This document shows positions 1 to 7,902 of a stretch of 19,366 nucleotides of DNA, piece after piece. The notes beneath the pieces are model-generated. The model saw only the letters and a program-made list of their open reading frames with translations, was not told where the DNA came from and searched no databases. Location of the stretch: contig JALLAZ010000446.1 in NCBI GenBank assembly GCA_036939755.1, positions 1 through 19,366 on the forward strand, read 5' to 3'. The stretch is from Stephanodiscus triporus (taxonomy: Eukaryota; Bacillariophyta; Thalassiosirophyceae; Thalassiosirales; Thalassiosiraceae). The first letter of the stretch is position 1, and every line of letters starts with the position of its first letter. The position numbers and the translations under genes are program-made.

Positions 1-1
1 C

Positions 2-460
2 GACAGCGATCATGCTGGCGACTTGGTCACTCGACGCTCTCGAACAGGGTTCATCTTGTTTCTATTCAATGCACCAATATATTGGAGTTCAAAGAAACAA
101 GGCTCCTGCAAAACTAGCACGTTCGGGAGTGAATTCGTTGCCATGAAGCAAGCCACGGAATATGTTTGTGGCCTACGTTTCAAATTGAGGATGATGGGGA
201 TTACGGTTAACAAGCCTGCATTTGTATTTGGAGATAATCAATCCGTTTTAGCAAATACAACATCCCCTGCCTCAACACTGAAGAAGAAGTCAAACGCCAT
301 AGCATACCACTTCTTTAGAGAAGGGTGTGCTAGGGATGAATGGCGGACTGCGTATATTAATACGCATGAAAATGTGGCCGACTTACTGACGAAGCCTCTA
401 CCTTCAGGGGAGAAGGATGTTATTACATCATATTTGAGATGTACGAGGAGAGGATTTTGA
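2..460 (+). CDS. Ty1/copia polyprotein 3' end (RNase H), partial
   Basis: The frame is open from the window edge, so the 5' part of the polyprotein lies outside. It encodes the RNase H domain that removes the RNA template during reverse transcription. Visible landmarks are DSDHAGDLVTRRSRTGF at the start, WSSKKQ, then TSTFGSEFVAMKQATEY (the acidic residue of the usual SSTEAEY block), FGDNQSV (a further catalytic Asp), AYHFFREG, and the closing HENVADLLTKPLP signature of copia RNase H. The last residues after GEK do not look like family sequence. A neighbouring frame at about 417-437 reads MLLHHIF then stop, so a small frameshift near 415 is possible. Family assignment is confident; whether this copy is active cannot be judged. 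Confidence 0.9.
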   Translation, partial: DSDHAGDLVTRRSRTGFILFLFNAPIYWSSKKQGSCKTSTFGSEFVAMKQATEYVCGLRFKLRMMGITVNKPAFVFGDNQSVLANTTSPASTLKKKSNAIAYHFFREGCARDEWRTAYINTHENVADLLTKPLPSGEKDVITSYLRCTRRGF

Positions 461-731
461 CAAACTGTTTGGGTTCGAACCTCTTCTTTACTTACGTATA
501 TGCGATGAGCTTTTTTTTGATTTTTCCCAATGGGGTTTATATATATATATTATGGGATGATGGGCGTTCCATCCTTGCAATTTCGAAATTGTGAGGTGCA
601 TATTTGACTATGAGTCACAACGGTAATAACACTGAGAAGTGAAATCCTTCTGTATTCGGTGTTACAGAAAACAACCCAAATGATAACCTAGGATTAAGCA
701 AAATCAGGATACCTTTTTGGTTTGAGGGGAG
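461..731 (+). other. Retrotransposon 3' untranslated spacer and purine tract
   Basis: No gene is visible between the copia stop codon and the LTR. The stretch contains a (TA)n run at about 538-552 and ends in a purine-rich tract, GAGGGGAG at 724-731, directly before TG. That is where copia elements place the polypurine primer for plus-strand synthesis. Confidence 0.55.
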
Positions 732-1007
732 TGTTTGCAGTTCATGTTATGTGTTGTAACATGCGTGTGAGTATGCATGCATGCTTGTGAGTACGCATGT
801 ACAAACAGCAGAATAGCACTCTCATAATTTCTATTATATGATTTTATCAACTCTAATCCAAAGTGATAGCTATGCATTGCTTTACATGGAATTGTAACAT
901 TAGAGTGTCCCAGATTTTCATATCTGCGAGCTCACTTGCTGCAAGTCTGTGACTTCTGCTTTTGGCGGGACCAGGTCGCAGGAAGCTATTTTTGTCATCT
1001 GCAAGCA
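732..1007 (+). repeat. Probable copia 3' LTR
   Basis: The LTR is placed by its context: it follows the polypurine tract and begins TGTTTGCAG. The proposed right end, CTGCAAGCA at 999-1007, is the near-exact inverse of that start (8 of 9 bases), giving a 276-bp LTR of ordinary copia size. The 5' LTR and target duplication are outside the window, so the right boundary is inferred. The LTR contains a GTATGCATGCATGC run near 771-784 and a TTTTGGCGGGACC motif at 960-972 that recurs inverted at 4624-4636. Confidence 0.45.
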
Positions 1008-1015
1008 AGTTGCAG

Positions 1016-1064
1016 ATTTAAGACTGTTCAAATAGAAACACACGTTTCAGGATTTGGTGGGAAC
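1016..1064 (+). repeat. Left terminal inverted repeat of the TTAA element
   Basis: Bases 1016-1039 pair with 4649-4672 with one mismatch. Bases 1040-1052 are poorly conserved, and TTTGGTGGGAAC at 1053-1064 corresponds to TTTGGCGGGACC in the right repeat. The equal spacing from the ends supports a real imperfect repeat of about 49 bp. Confidence 0.75.
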
Positions 1065-1666
1065 TGAGAAATGGACGAAAAATCACCCCTAAATTTTAAT
1101 AGGTCGAAATTGCATCCAACCCATCGTTGGAAATGTCTTCCCCCTATCTCTGAACTTGTTCCATTGTAGCATTTGAAACAGCGTGCTGAGGAGGGAATAC
1201 TACCCAATACTACTCTCGGCCCTTCCCCAAAACTAGTTTTTAGCTAGGGTAAGTCCATCACAACTCTTTTTTGTGTAATTTTTTCGTCCCGCCCCAATTT
1301 TGGCGGCCAACGAGCGCGAGCAGAAAAAAAAAGTTGCGACCGTACGCTCACCGTCGGTCAACAACCCCCATCTTGTCGGCACTTGTTCGTCCTACTTTTC
1401 TCGCCATCCGACACATCCTCCTCATCCGTTCTTCTTTAATACGCGTCCATGTTACACTGGCGCGCACATGACAGCAACACAACGAAGAAGCCGGACCAAC
1501 ATAAACACAGACCAACCAAAGCACAAATCCCCCACACAAGGATCATGACAACAGAGGCCCCAAGGTCTGGAAGTCCATGCCCTTGCTCGCCCATTTGTCC
1601 CAGTGCCCAGTGGCAGCGTTTTGTTTCTCCCAGATCAGCTCGTATCACTGGCTAGGCCCATCCAAC
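1065..1666. other. 5' non-coding part of the TTAA element
   Basis: I see no supported gene here; short frames are unconvincing. There is a local palindrome, CCGCC-ccaattttGGCGG, around 1289-1306, followed by GGCCAACG and an A-run. A GGCCAACG plus A-run arrangement recurs in the same direction at about 4577-4598, suggesting a subterminal motif. The region presumably contained the promoter of the transposon gene. Confidence 0.4.
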
Positions 1667-4075
1667 ATGCTTTTATTGACTCGCCGTCGATCGTCGATGA
1701 ACACCAGAAGCTCAGCACAAAAACAAAGGGGGGATGATCATGCTATCACAGAGACGAGCAATGAAGAAGCAACAACCAAATGCCCAAATCGGAAAAGCAG
1801 GAAGCATATGAATGAAGATAAACTGTTACTGCATCTCATTGAGCGACTCAAATGTCTTCCTTCATGTAAGAATAAGACATGTGATTGCCCTGACATTATT
1901 ACAGACATGAATGTTCGGGAGTGTGTTGCACAGTACTTGGTTCAGTTCGAGATGAAGAAAAAATATGACCAGGACTCCATTATTTTAGAGTGGTAAAAGT
2001 ATGCCATCGCTGCTAAGATTGGGATGAAGCATCTGTGGTTTTGCTTACCGTATGTTTCAACCTTGGATGGTGCCAACATCCATTGTCATTGTCTTCATGC
2101 ATTACAAGAGCATCGACTATGCTTGCTTGGGATGTGTTCATTGATGGGTATTGGGGATACCAGATATAGATCAATCAAAGCAGCATCTTTACTTGGAGTC
2201 ATGCCATGACATATGGGAGTAGGAAAAAGGAGTAATGTGACAATCAAATTCACTTGCGAAATCATTTTGATTAAATGCATAAGCTCGGAGAAGTAAGAGC
2301 CACTAGAGTGATTGCAACAGTGGGTGTGCTTGATGGAGAACATGGTCTCGCCAATAGAGAGGACACCGATGGGAATACCTATCTGCCAATAAGCATGGGA
2401 TTTTGCAATTGTTATTACCGGTACATGGAATCTCTTGGATATAAAGTTTCAGTTGGCCCAAATGGAACTTTGACAGCAGAATGTGCAGACGGAATTGAGG
2501 ATTCCGGTGTTGCACTATCAACATTCTACACAAAGTGGAAGACAGATTATCTTTCCCTCAAAGTGAGTCAGCCGGCTGGCGGCTGAAGATATATGCAGCT
2601 ACTGCTATACCTTAGCAAACAAACACATGATATTATCCAAACACACAAGGAAGTTGGCAACGAGCAACAATTGAATGATTCCAATGATAATAACAACATA
2701 GAAGACCTGCTAATGCTGCTAGACAACACACATCTTGACAAGTTGGATTCAGCGAGTTCCAAAGTTGAGGAGGCAAAAGAGCTTCTCATTTTGGAATGCT
2801 CTAAGCAAGTTGATATGGCAAGGGCTCAGAGGTTTCTATATCAAAGTTTTGAGGCAGCTGCTGTGTCTGATGCAACAAATGGTGTTGAGTACTTGAAACT
2901 GAGAACAACTCTTACCGTAGACTTTGGACAAAACATACAAGTCCCATGTTACAATTCCGAGCAGCTGGGTTGTACATACTACTACACTCCCATGCCTGCA
3001 AACAATTTCGGAATAGTCAATCACTCCCACAACTACGGAAATGGTAATATAGACAATCATATGTATTGTCATGTATATCACGAGGGAATTGGAAAGAAGG
3101 GCGGAACCAATGTTACTTCATTGATTGTGAAGACTCTACGCAAGATGCAACTCCTTAGAGATGATGAAGTTGGCGGAGAGTTGAATGTAATATTTGACAA
3201 CTGCTCGGGACAAAATAAAAACAACACAGTGTTGAAGCTGGCAGTGACCGCCTCTTCAATTCTTTGAAACACGAGTACCGCAAGAGAAACATATTCACAA
3301 TGGACGAATTGATTGTTGCATTGAGTGTCTCCGATAAGATAACTGTTGATCGGACAGTTACCAGCAACTTTCTCGATTATAATGCAGCATTCAGAGAATT
3401 CTACACCAACTTGTCTGGGTTGGTGCTGAATAATCACATCTTCACCTGCGACGATGACGATGAGGAATTGACCATGACAATTCGAGAGAGCAATCTGGCC
3501 GAACATCAAATATTTCGACAAACCACAGTAAGGACAAAGAGGGGATTTGCCAATGATATTGAGAAATTGCGTATTGAGTCCGCCAAGCTTCTCCAAATGA
3601 TTGAACCGCCTGGGATCAATCCATACAAACGGGTTGAATTGTATGCCAAGTATCGCCCGGTAGTACCTCCAGAATATCATGAAGATGAGTTCTATATCAA
3701 ACCCCCCAATGATGTATTGAAAAAGGTAAAGGATGTGAAGGTTCTCCGAACTGAGAATAGGGCAAATGTGAAGGCATCGAAGGAGGACAAAGTGGGTGAC
3801 ACAAACCTTAATGAAAATGCATTATGGTTGAAGAAGTTGAAGGTCCCTGAGATCAAGGACGAGCTAAAAAATATGGGCTCCGAGCAGATGGTAAAAAAGC
3901 CAAACTGCTAGCTTGTCTAGAGGCCCATCTTGCCAATGCTGCACTAGCGTCCTCCCCAACTATTGTTGATTGTAGTATGGAAATTGAACTGGCGTCCTCC
4001 CCAACTATTGTTGATTGCAGTGTGGTAAGGGAAGACACAAAGCTGGTGGCTATGGACATGGACATGACAGATTAA
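1667..4075 (+). pseudogene. Broken DNC-x-GQNKN transposon protein with SAP domain
   Basis: The pieces can be followed through frame changes: 1667 to about 2270 (frame 2, stops at 1994-1996 and 2207-2209), 2275 to about 2578 (frame 1), about 2585-2669 (frame 2), about 2670-3242 (frame 1), 3246-3877 (frame 3), 3878-4075 (frame 2). Landmarks in order are LCLLGMCSLMGIGDTRYRS, YLPISMGFCNCYYRYMESLG, EDICSYCYTLANKH, VDFGQN, GCTYYYTPM, YHEGIGKKGGTNVTS, ELNVIFDNCSGQNKNNTVL, DRLFNSLKHEYRK, LRESN-like RESNLAEH, GINPYKRVELYAKYRP, and a SAP-like end. This order matches a large eukaryotic mobile-element family (I believe Pfam DUF7869). The Asp residues of VDFGQN and FDNC could be part of a DDE-type site, which is inference. 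The true start is unknown; 1577 is an alternative. AATAAA follows the stop. Confidence 0.75.
3947..4021 (+). repeat. 45-bp in-frame tandem duplication
   Basis: GCGTCCTCCCCAACTATTG and the bases after it (3947-3976) recur at 3992-4021 with one change. The period is 45 bp, so the C-terminal tail of the transposon protein carries ASSPTIVDCS twice. Confidence 0.9.
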
Positions 4076-4079
4076 TAAA
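4074..4079 (+). terminator. Poly(A) signal of the transposon gene
   Basis: AATAAA overlaps the TAA stop at 4073-4075 of the restored C-terminal frame, a plausible polyadenylation signal for the relic gene. Confidence 0.4.
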
Positions 4080-4623
4080 AATTAATTACACACTGAATAG
4101 ACTCACCTGCCTCATATTGCCGTCTTTGTACTTGGCCTTGCATGTCGATCCCTCCTCCTAATTGCCATCAATAATATATAAAATAAAAAAAACTCCCCAA
4201 TTGCCGTGCAAAACTGAGCCTTCCCCCACAAGATTTTGACCAAACCACGCGCATTCGGTCATTGCCTATGACCCATTGATACGTTCTGGTCGATAGGATT
4301 TGTGGAATAAAAAGCAACAGGAGTCAATCCATGCTGCTGCTTTTGATGAAAATGCACTGGAGGCGCTGCACAGTGGCAGAGGGTGCGCCTGGACGCTCCC
4401 CAAATGGAGCGTGGAAAAAAACCAAGCGCATCGCGATATGCCCTTTCTTGTGCAAAACAACTTTCGTCAATAGGATGGGGGAGCGTGACGCTGCAGGCAG
4501 AATAATGAGCTCTCGCCGCTGCCGCCCATTGTTTTGACGGTTTCTGTGTGGCGAGTTTTTGTTTTTGTTTTTTCTCGGCCAACGCTCTGAAAAAAAACAC
4601 GGTCTGTCCGGTTGTGGAAAAAA
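4080..4623. other. 3' non-coding part of the TTAA element
   Basis: No convincing gene; the open frames on both strands have no recognisable protein character. The stretch has several A and T runs and the GGCCAACG plus A-run motif near 4577-4598 that echoes 1305-1330. Confidence 0.4.
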
Positions 4624-4672
4624 GGTCCCGCCAAAATGTCAATGTCGGGTTTCTATTCGAACAGTCTTAAAT
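4624..4672 (-). repeat. Right terminal inverted repeat of the TTAA element
   Basis: Reverse complement of the left repeat, with TTAA at 4667-4670. The outer 24 bases match 23 of 24, and the inner TTTGGCGGGACC block (4624-4635 on the opposite strand) lies at the same distance from the end as its left counterpart. Confidence 0.75.
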
Positions 4673-5137
4673 TACGGCTTTTGTGAGGTTCCCCATAAAC
4701 ATTTTAAATGCCATCTGGTGTACATTCATTCCCCTATGGTTAAGGTTTAATCAGCTGTGATGTACACATGATTACTCATTATGGTGTAAATGTAAACATA
4801 TTTACACTTATCACAGCAGCCGTATCAATTTACTAACATAATCTTTACTTAAGTAAAAAATGAACTGAAAGAATAGTACCACACACCCAATCACTATGGG
4901 GTGGATCACAATCCTTGATTTCTTTGCCCTACTAGACATCCTGGGGGTGCCAGCAGCAACATCGCCTCCTGGGGCGGCGGGTGGCGCCACCTGGTTGGGG
5001 GTGGAAGGGGAACTACTGGGAGGGGGGAGGTAATCCCTTGTGTGAAGAGGCTTTGCGAGTTGACCTGACCATGGTTTTAGTTGCAGATGAGGGCAGAAGA
5101 CAAAAAGGTGAATTGACACTGACACTGATTATGTGGG
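4673..5137. other. Gene-free stretch with a hairpin
   Basis: I see no supported gene. A two-part hairpin lies at 4754-4817. A G-rich run at about 4940-5030 includes the perfect palindrome GGTGGCGCCACC at 4980-4991. The minus-strand open frame at 4811-5125 has proline-rich and hydrophobic parts but nothing recognisable. Confidence 0.4.
4754..4817. repeat. Nested inverted repeat / hairpin
   Basis: GCTGTGAT (4754-4761) pairs with ATCACAGC (4810-4817), and inside it GTGTAAAT (4784-4791) pairs with ATTTACAC (4800-4807). Both stems are perfect 8-mers, so this could be a small foldback remnant. Confidence 0.6.
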
Positions 5138-5473
5138 GTGAATTCACTAGAGCTGTATACCAATTTGGTATTTTCAGTCGGTATTCTGTCGGTATTTGTT
5201 GGTATTACCAATACCAATACCAAAGGAAAATTCGGTTGGTAATTTTTGGTATGAAAATCTTGGCGGGAACCCATTTTTTCTTGGCTGGAACCCCTTTTCC
5301 GTGCACAAAGTACGTATTTATGTACGGACTTACAGTACATAGTACATATTGAAGTACGTATTTACTGTAGGTAAATACCGGCCAAAATACTAAAAATCCA
5401 GCAAATCTGATACCAGATAAATACTGATACCAAAAAACCTGCTGGTAACACCGTGGTATAACTCTAGAATTCA
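5138..5473. mobile_element. Foldback/MITE-like element rich in GGTATT/AATACC
   Basis: The ends 5138-5162 and 5454-5473 are inverted copies with small gaps: both read GTGAATTC, then TAGAG, then ATACCA. The left half is full of GGTATT and the right half of its complement, so the two halves can fold back on each other. There is no coding capacity. Outer boundaries and a target duplication are unclear; CACCCC/GGGGTG flanks suggest the repeat may reach a little farther. Confidence 0.5.
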
Positions 5474-6037
5474 CTTCACCCCGAGGAATGTGGTGAGAGA
5501 TGTGGTGACACACTCATGGATGTTCAGCCTACCGGTACGAATTCATACTTCCGGTACTAATTCGTACCAGCGTTGCCATGGACTGTGGTTCACAGCCCCA
5601 ACCGTTTAACGTCAAATAGGGTAATGTCCGCTTGCAAATCATCTTGCGGACCTTAAGCATATTGATTTTTATCATCATCCCCAGCGCTGGCGATGATATT
5701 ATCGATCGCCCACCAGCCATTGGCGATTATCAGTTAATTGTTGTTTGTTGTGATTTGTGTTTTTGCTAAGTAAAATCTAGCTAAAGCTAGCAAAACACGC
5801 ACCCACCAACCATCGTGGCTGCTGTCATCCTATGGCCGCAATGGTCACTGCAGTTACGAGGTGCCTTCCAGGTAGAATTTTGTAAGTATGAGTTCCTATT
5901 GTAGATCATAAATAGAACATATTTACGTACAAGGACAATTTTGGTGGGCAAAATTTCCGTCCAAAACTACCTTCAAAATAACGATGCAATGGCCATTTTT
6001 CAGTTTGCGCACCACGATGAACATTAGTATCTTCAAA
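5474..6037. other. Gene-free stretch
   Basis: No supported gene. It contains an inverted pair, GGTACGAATT (5534-5543) and AATTCGTACC (5559-5568), and CTAGCT/AGCTAG repeats near 5775-5790. The minus-strand frame at 5906-6139 overlaps the start of the relic gene on the other strand and has no recognisable features. Confidence 0.4.
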
Positions 6038-6972
6038 ATGGTCTGCTCTCTTGTGGAATTTTTTGGAAGGGGCACCCGAAAGTCCTTCATTGTGCGTTAT
6101 CCAGAAAACTTCCCCAGGAGGGTATGCCTGGGCGTACAATGATGTCTGCCCCTAAAACCAGTGCAGATGGCTTGGTTATGGAGGTGGAGTGGGTAAATGT
6201 GATGTATCCCACTGGCATCATGCTTTTTTCGTGGATAGATATGGTTTCAACATTCTCGAATTCGTCCATACTTCTCTGGGTGCAGGCACAGTGTGATGGA
6301 AACGCTGTTGGAGGACATACACCAGGGCAAGATAGAACCCCGTAACTTGCTGCCCATACAGGTGCGTGGTGTTTTCCTGTCGCGATTATTATCGTCGCTC
6401 GTTGCCACTTTTGGGGTACAAAAAAAGAGATTTTCGATTTACATCTCGATCTCCTCTAAATTTCAGGTATTGATAGGACCGTACAAACATGACGGACTCG
6501 GACCGTGGTATTTTTCCTTGAACAATCAAAGATTATGGGTACTGAAGCACTGCCACAAGGAGGGGTTGTTGGACAATGTACAATATAACAATTCAATTGC
6601 GGTGCGTGTCAGGGTTCCGAGAGTGGAGCGGAAGCCCAACGATATACCATTGAAAATTGTGCGTTGGAGGCAAAATTTACGAGGGAGGGCGAAGGCGGTG
6701 GGTCGAATAAGTAGGGAGGGAACAAGAAGAAGGGGGTGATCATACCGTCTGAAAAGGGTGGCCATTTGGATGGTGGCGGTGATCCCGATGACATCATCGG
6801 AGATGGTGCATCTAAAAATATGCCAATCCATCCCTGCCACCACGGAGGATGGAGATATGAAATTCGCAATGGATAGTATAACAACAACAGTGATAATGGC
6901 AGCAACAGCGACAGTGACAGTGACAGCGATGATGGCATTGCTCATAAAAATCCATTCAGCGCTCTCGATTGA
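6038..6972 (+). pseudogene. Frameshifted relic of an LNNQRLWVLK protein
   Basis: Protein-like text runs through alternating frames: 6038 to about 6112 (MVCSLVEFFGRGTRKSFIV), about 6118-6315 (TMMSAPKTSADG, WVNVMYPTGIML, ILLWVQAQCDGNAV), 6293-6361 and 6467 to about 6640 (LLEDIHQGKIEPRNLLPIQ, then GPWYFSLNNQRLWVLKHC, IAVRVRVP), then about 6643-6972 (YTIENCALEAKFTREGE and an acidic Ser/Asp tail). A GT-AG intron fits at 6362-6466 (GTGCGT to TTTCAG, 105 nt, phase 0). Stops interrupt the last piece. I recognise the LNNRRLWVLK-type motif only as a feature of uncharacterised protist proteins. At least three frame changes argue for a pseudogene; assembly errors or unusual splicing are alternatives. Confidence 0.5.
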
Positions 6973-7023
6973 CACACCTGGCCATAAATCATTTTTAGGG
7001 GTTTCTTAAAACAGTCTCATTCA

Positions 7024-7392
7024 GTACCCTGCACCCTAGAAGTACCCTAGATTTTAATTTGTAGTGCAGTAGTCACATTTTAAGTATTTCAGTCATATCA
7101 TAACACAAAGAGCCACAAACATTTACCCCCTACATCACTGTCACCAAATACGAACACAGTGCCCAAAGCTGAAGTTACCCCCATGAGCTTTATTACAAGC
7201 ATTATGGACAAGATTACTGACCCGGTCACGTGATATACCACCAAAGTTGCCCCCAAACATCTCAGTAAAATGTGCAATACAATCATTCCACACCTTCTTG
7301 ACTGTTTTTTTCAGTTGAACAATGCTTTCTCCAAGCAGAGAAACTTTCTTGGAACAGATTTATTACTAGGGTACACCTAGGGTACAGGGTAC
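7024..7392. mobile_element. Inverted-repeat element with captured coding fragment
   Basis: The ends 7024-7050 and 7366-7392 are inverted copies matching at 24 of 27 bases. Each starts GTACCCTG and contains two further TACCCTAG/ACCCTAG copies. The 369-bp interior is too short for a transposase, so this looks like a non-autonomous element. No clear target duplication is visible, at most CA on the left and CA on the right. Confidence 0.6.
7141..7359 (-). pseudogene. Coding-like fragment inside the inverted-repeat element
   Basis: The minus strand stays open for 72 codons without a start codon, bounded upstream by two stops at 7360-7365 and downstream by TGA at 7141-7143. The text has normal protein character: SLLGESIVQLKKTVKKVW, AHFTEMFGGNFGGISRDRV, SNLVHNACNKAHGG. 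I do not recognise the family. It fills most of the element, so it is either cargo or the eroded core of the parent element's protein. Confidence 0.4.
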
Positions 7393-7902
7393 CAAAAGGG
7401 ACAATAATAATATATTTCGTTGACGACGTGACAGTCGACAGCGGCGGACGTTGACAGCATCAAAGGCGGCAACAGTCGACAGCATTGGCAGCAGTCGATG
7501 GTGGCGGCAGTCGACTGCTGTGGTTGACAGTTGCGGTCGACGGTGGATTCGTCGGTAACTTCATGGCAGCGGGGGGCGGCGGACAACGGCGGCGGCGGGT
7601 GGCGACGATGATGACAACGGTCGACAGCGGCAGCGGCGGCTGTGGCCGGGGATAATGATATAATTTATTGGAGGGGGGGGGAGCAATGCAGTATTTAGTA
7701 TTATTTACCCTAATGGGAAGTCCCCAGGAAGTCCCCAGGAAGTCCCCAGGAAGGTCCATTCTCAGTTGTTACCGGACTCGTATGTAGTGTATGGTATTGA
7801 ATTAGCTTTCGTTCTCCTTGTCATGACTTTTGAACCGGCCTAAAAATTCAGGAGGAAAGGAACAAACAGGGGGAACTTCACCCACCACTATTACCTATTA
7901 CC
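7393..7902. other. GTCGAC-rich low-complexity DNA and upstream region of the C78 gene
   Basis: GTCGAC occurs at 7434, 7475, 7510, 7536 and 7620 among GCGGC and GACAGC repeats, giving a GC-rich, imperfectly repetitive block up to about 7650. After it come an A/T-rich stretch and an 11-bp tandem repeat. The last 100 bases hold the presumed promoter and leader of the protease gene; no TATA box or motif stands out. Confidence 0.5.
7717..7749. repeat. 11-bp tandem repeat, three copies
   Basis: GAAGTCCCCAG is repeated three times without interruption, followed by a degenerate fourth start (GAAGGTCC). Confidence 0.9.

Larger units (their letters stand above)
1018..4670 (+). mobile_element. TTAA-flanked DNA transposon with SAP-domain protein
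   Basis: The element is bounded by inverted repeats: 1016-1039 and 4649-4672 match at 23 of 24 bases in reverse complement. After a weak stretch, 1053-1064 matches 4624-4635 in register (TTTGGYGGGAMC). Read with TTAA as target duplication, the element begins GACTGTTC and ends GAACAGTC. Because the match continues two bases beyond TTAA on both sides, TTAA could instead be part of the repeat. TTAA duplications are typical of piggyBac and Kolobok elements, but the terminal bases do not resemble piggyBac. Inside is one broken plus-strand gene. The copy sits 11 bp beyond the proposed end of the copia LTR. Confidence 0.7.

Noticed and set aside
471..481. tRNA-like B-box (GGGTTCGAACC)
   Set aside because: No matching A-box, anticodon arm or acceptor stem can be folded around it; it lies in the retrotransposon spacer.
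2563..2598. 36-nt intron (GTGAGT to GCAG) that would remove the stop in the transposon gene
   Set aside because: It is very short for an intron, and the other frame through it reads a better family motif (EDICSYCYTLANKH), so a small insertion explains the break.
4811..5125. Minus-strand 104-codon frame with a hydrophobic end
   Set aside because: No recognisable motif, no splice or promoter support, and it overlaps palindromic and G-rich repeats.
5906..6139. Minus-strand 77-codon frame
   Set aside because: It lies antisense to the start of the relic gene and has no recognisable features; the plus-strand reading links better to downstream blocks.
7717..7749. CRISPR-like short repeats
   Set aside because: The three 11-bp copies are directly adjacent with no spacers; this is a simple tandem repeat in eukaryotic DNA.
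7460..7759. Minus-strand 99-codon proline-rich frame
   Set aside because: Its content comes from the GTCGAC/GCGGC low-complexity block and the 11-bp repeats.
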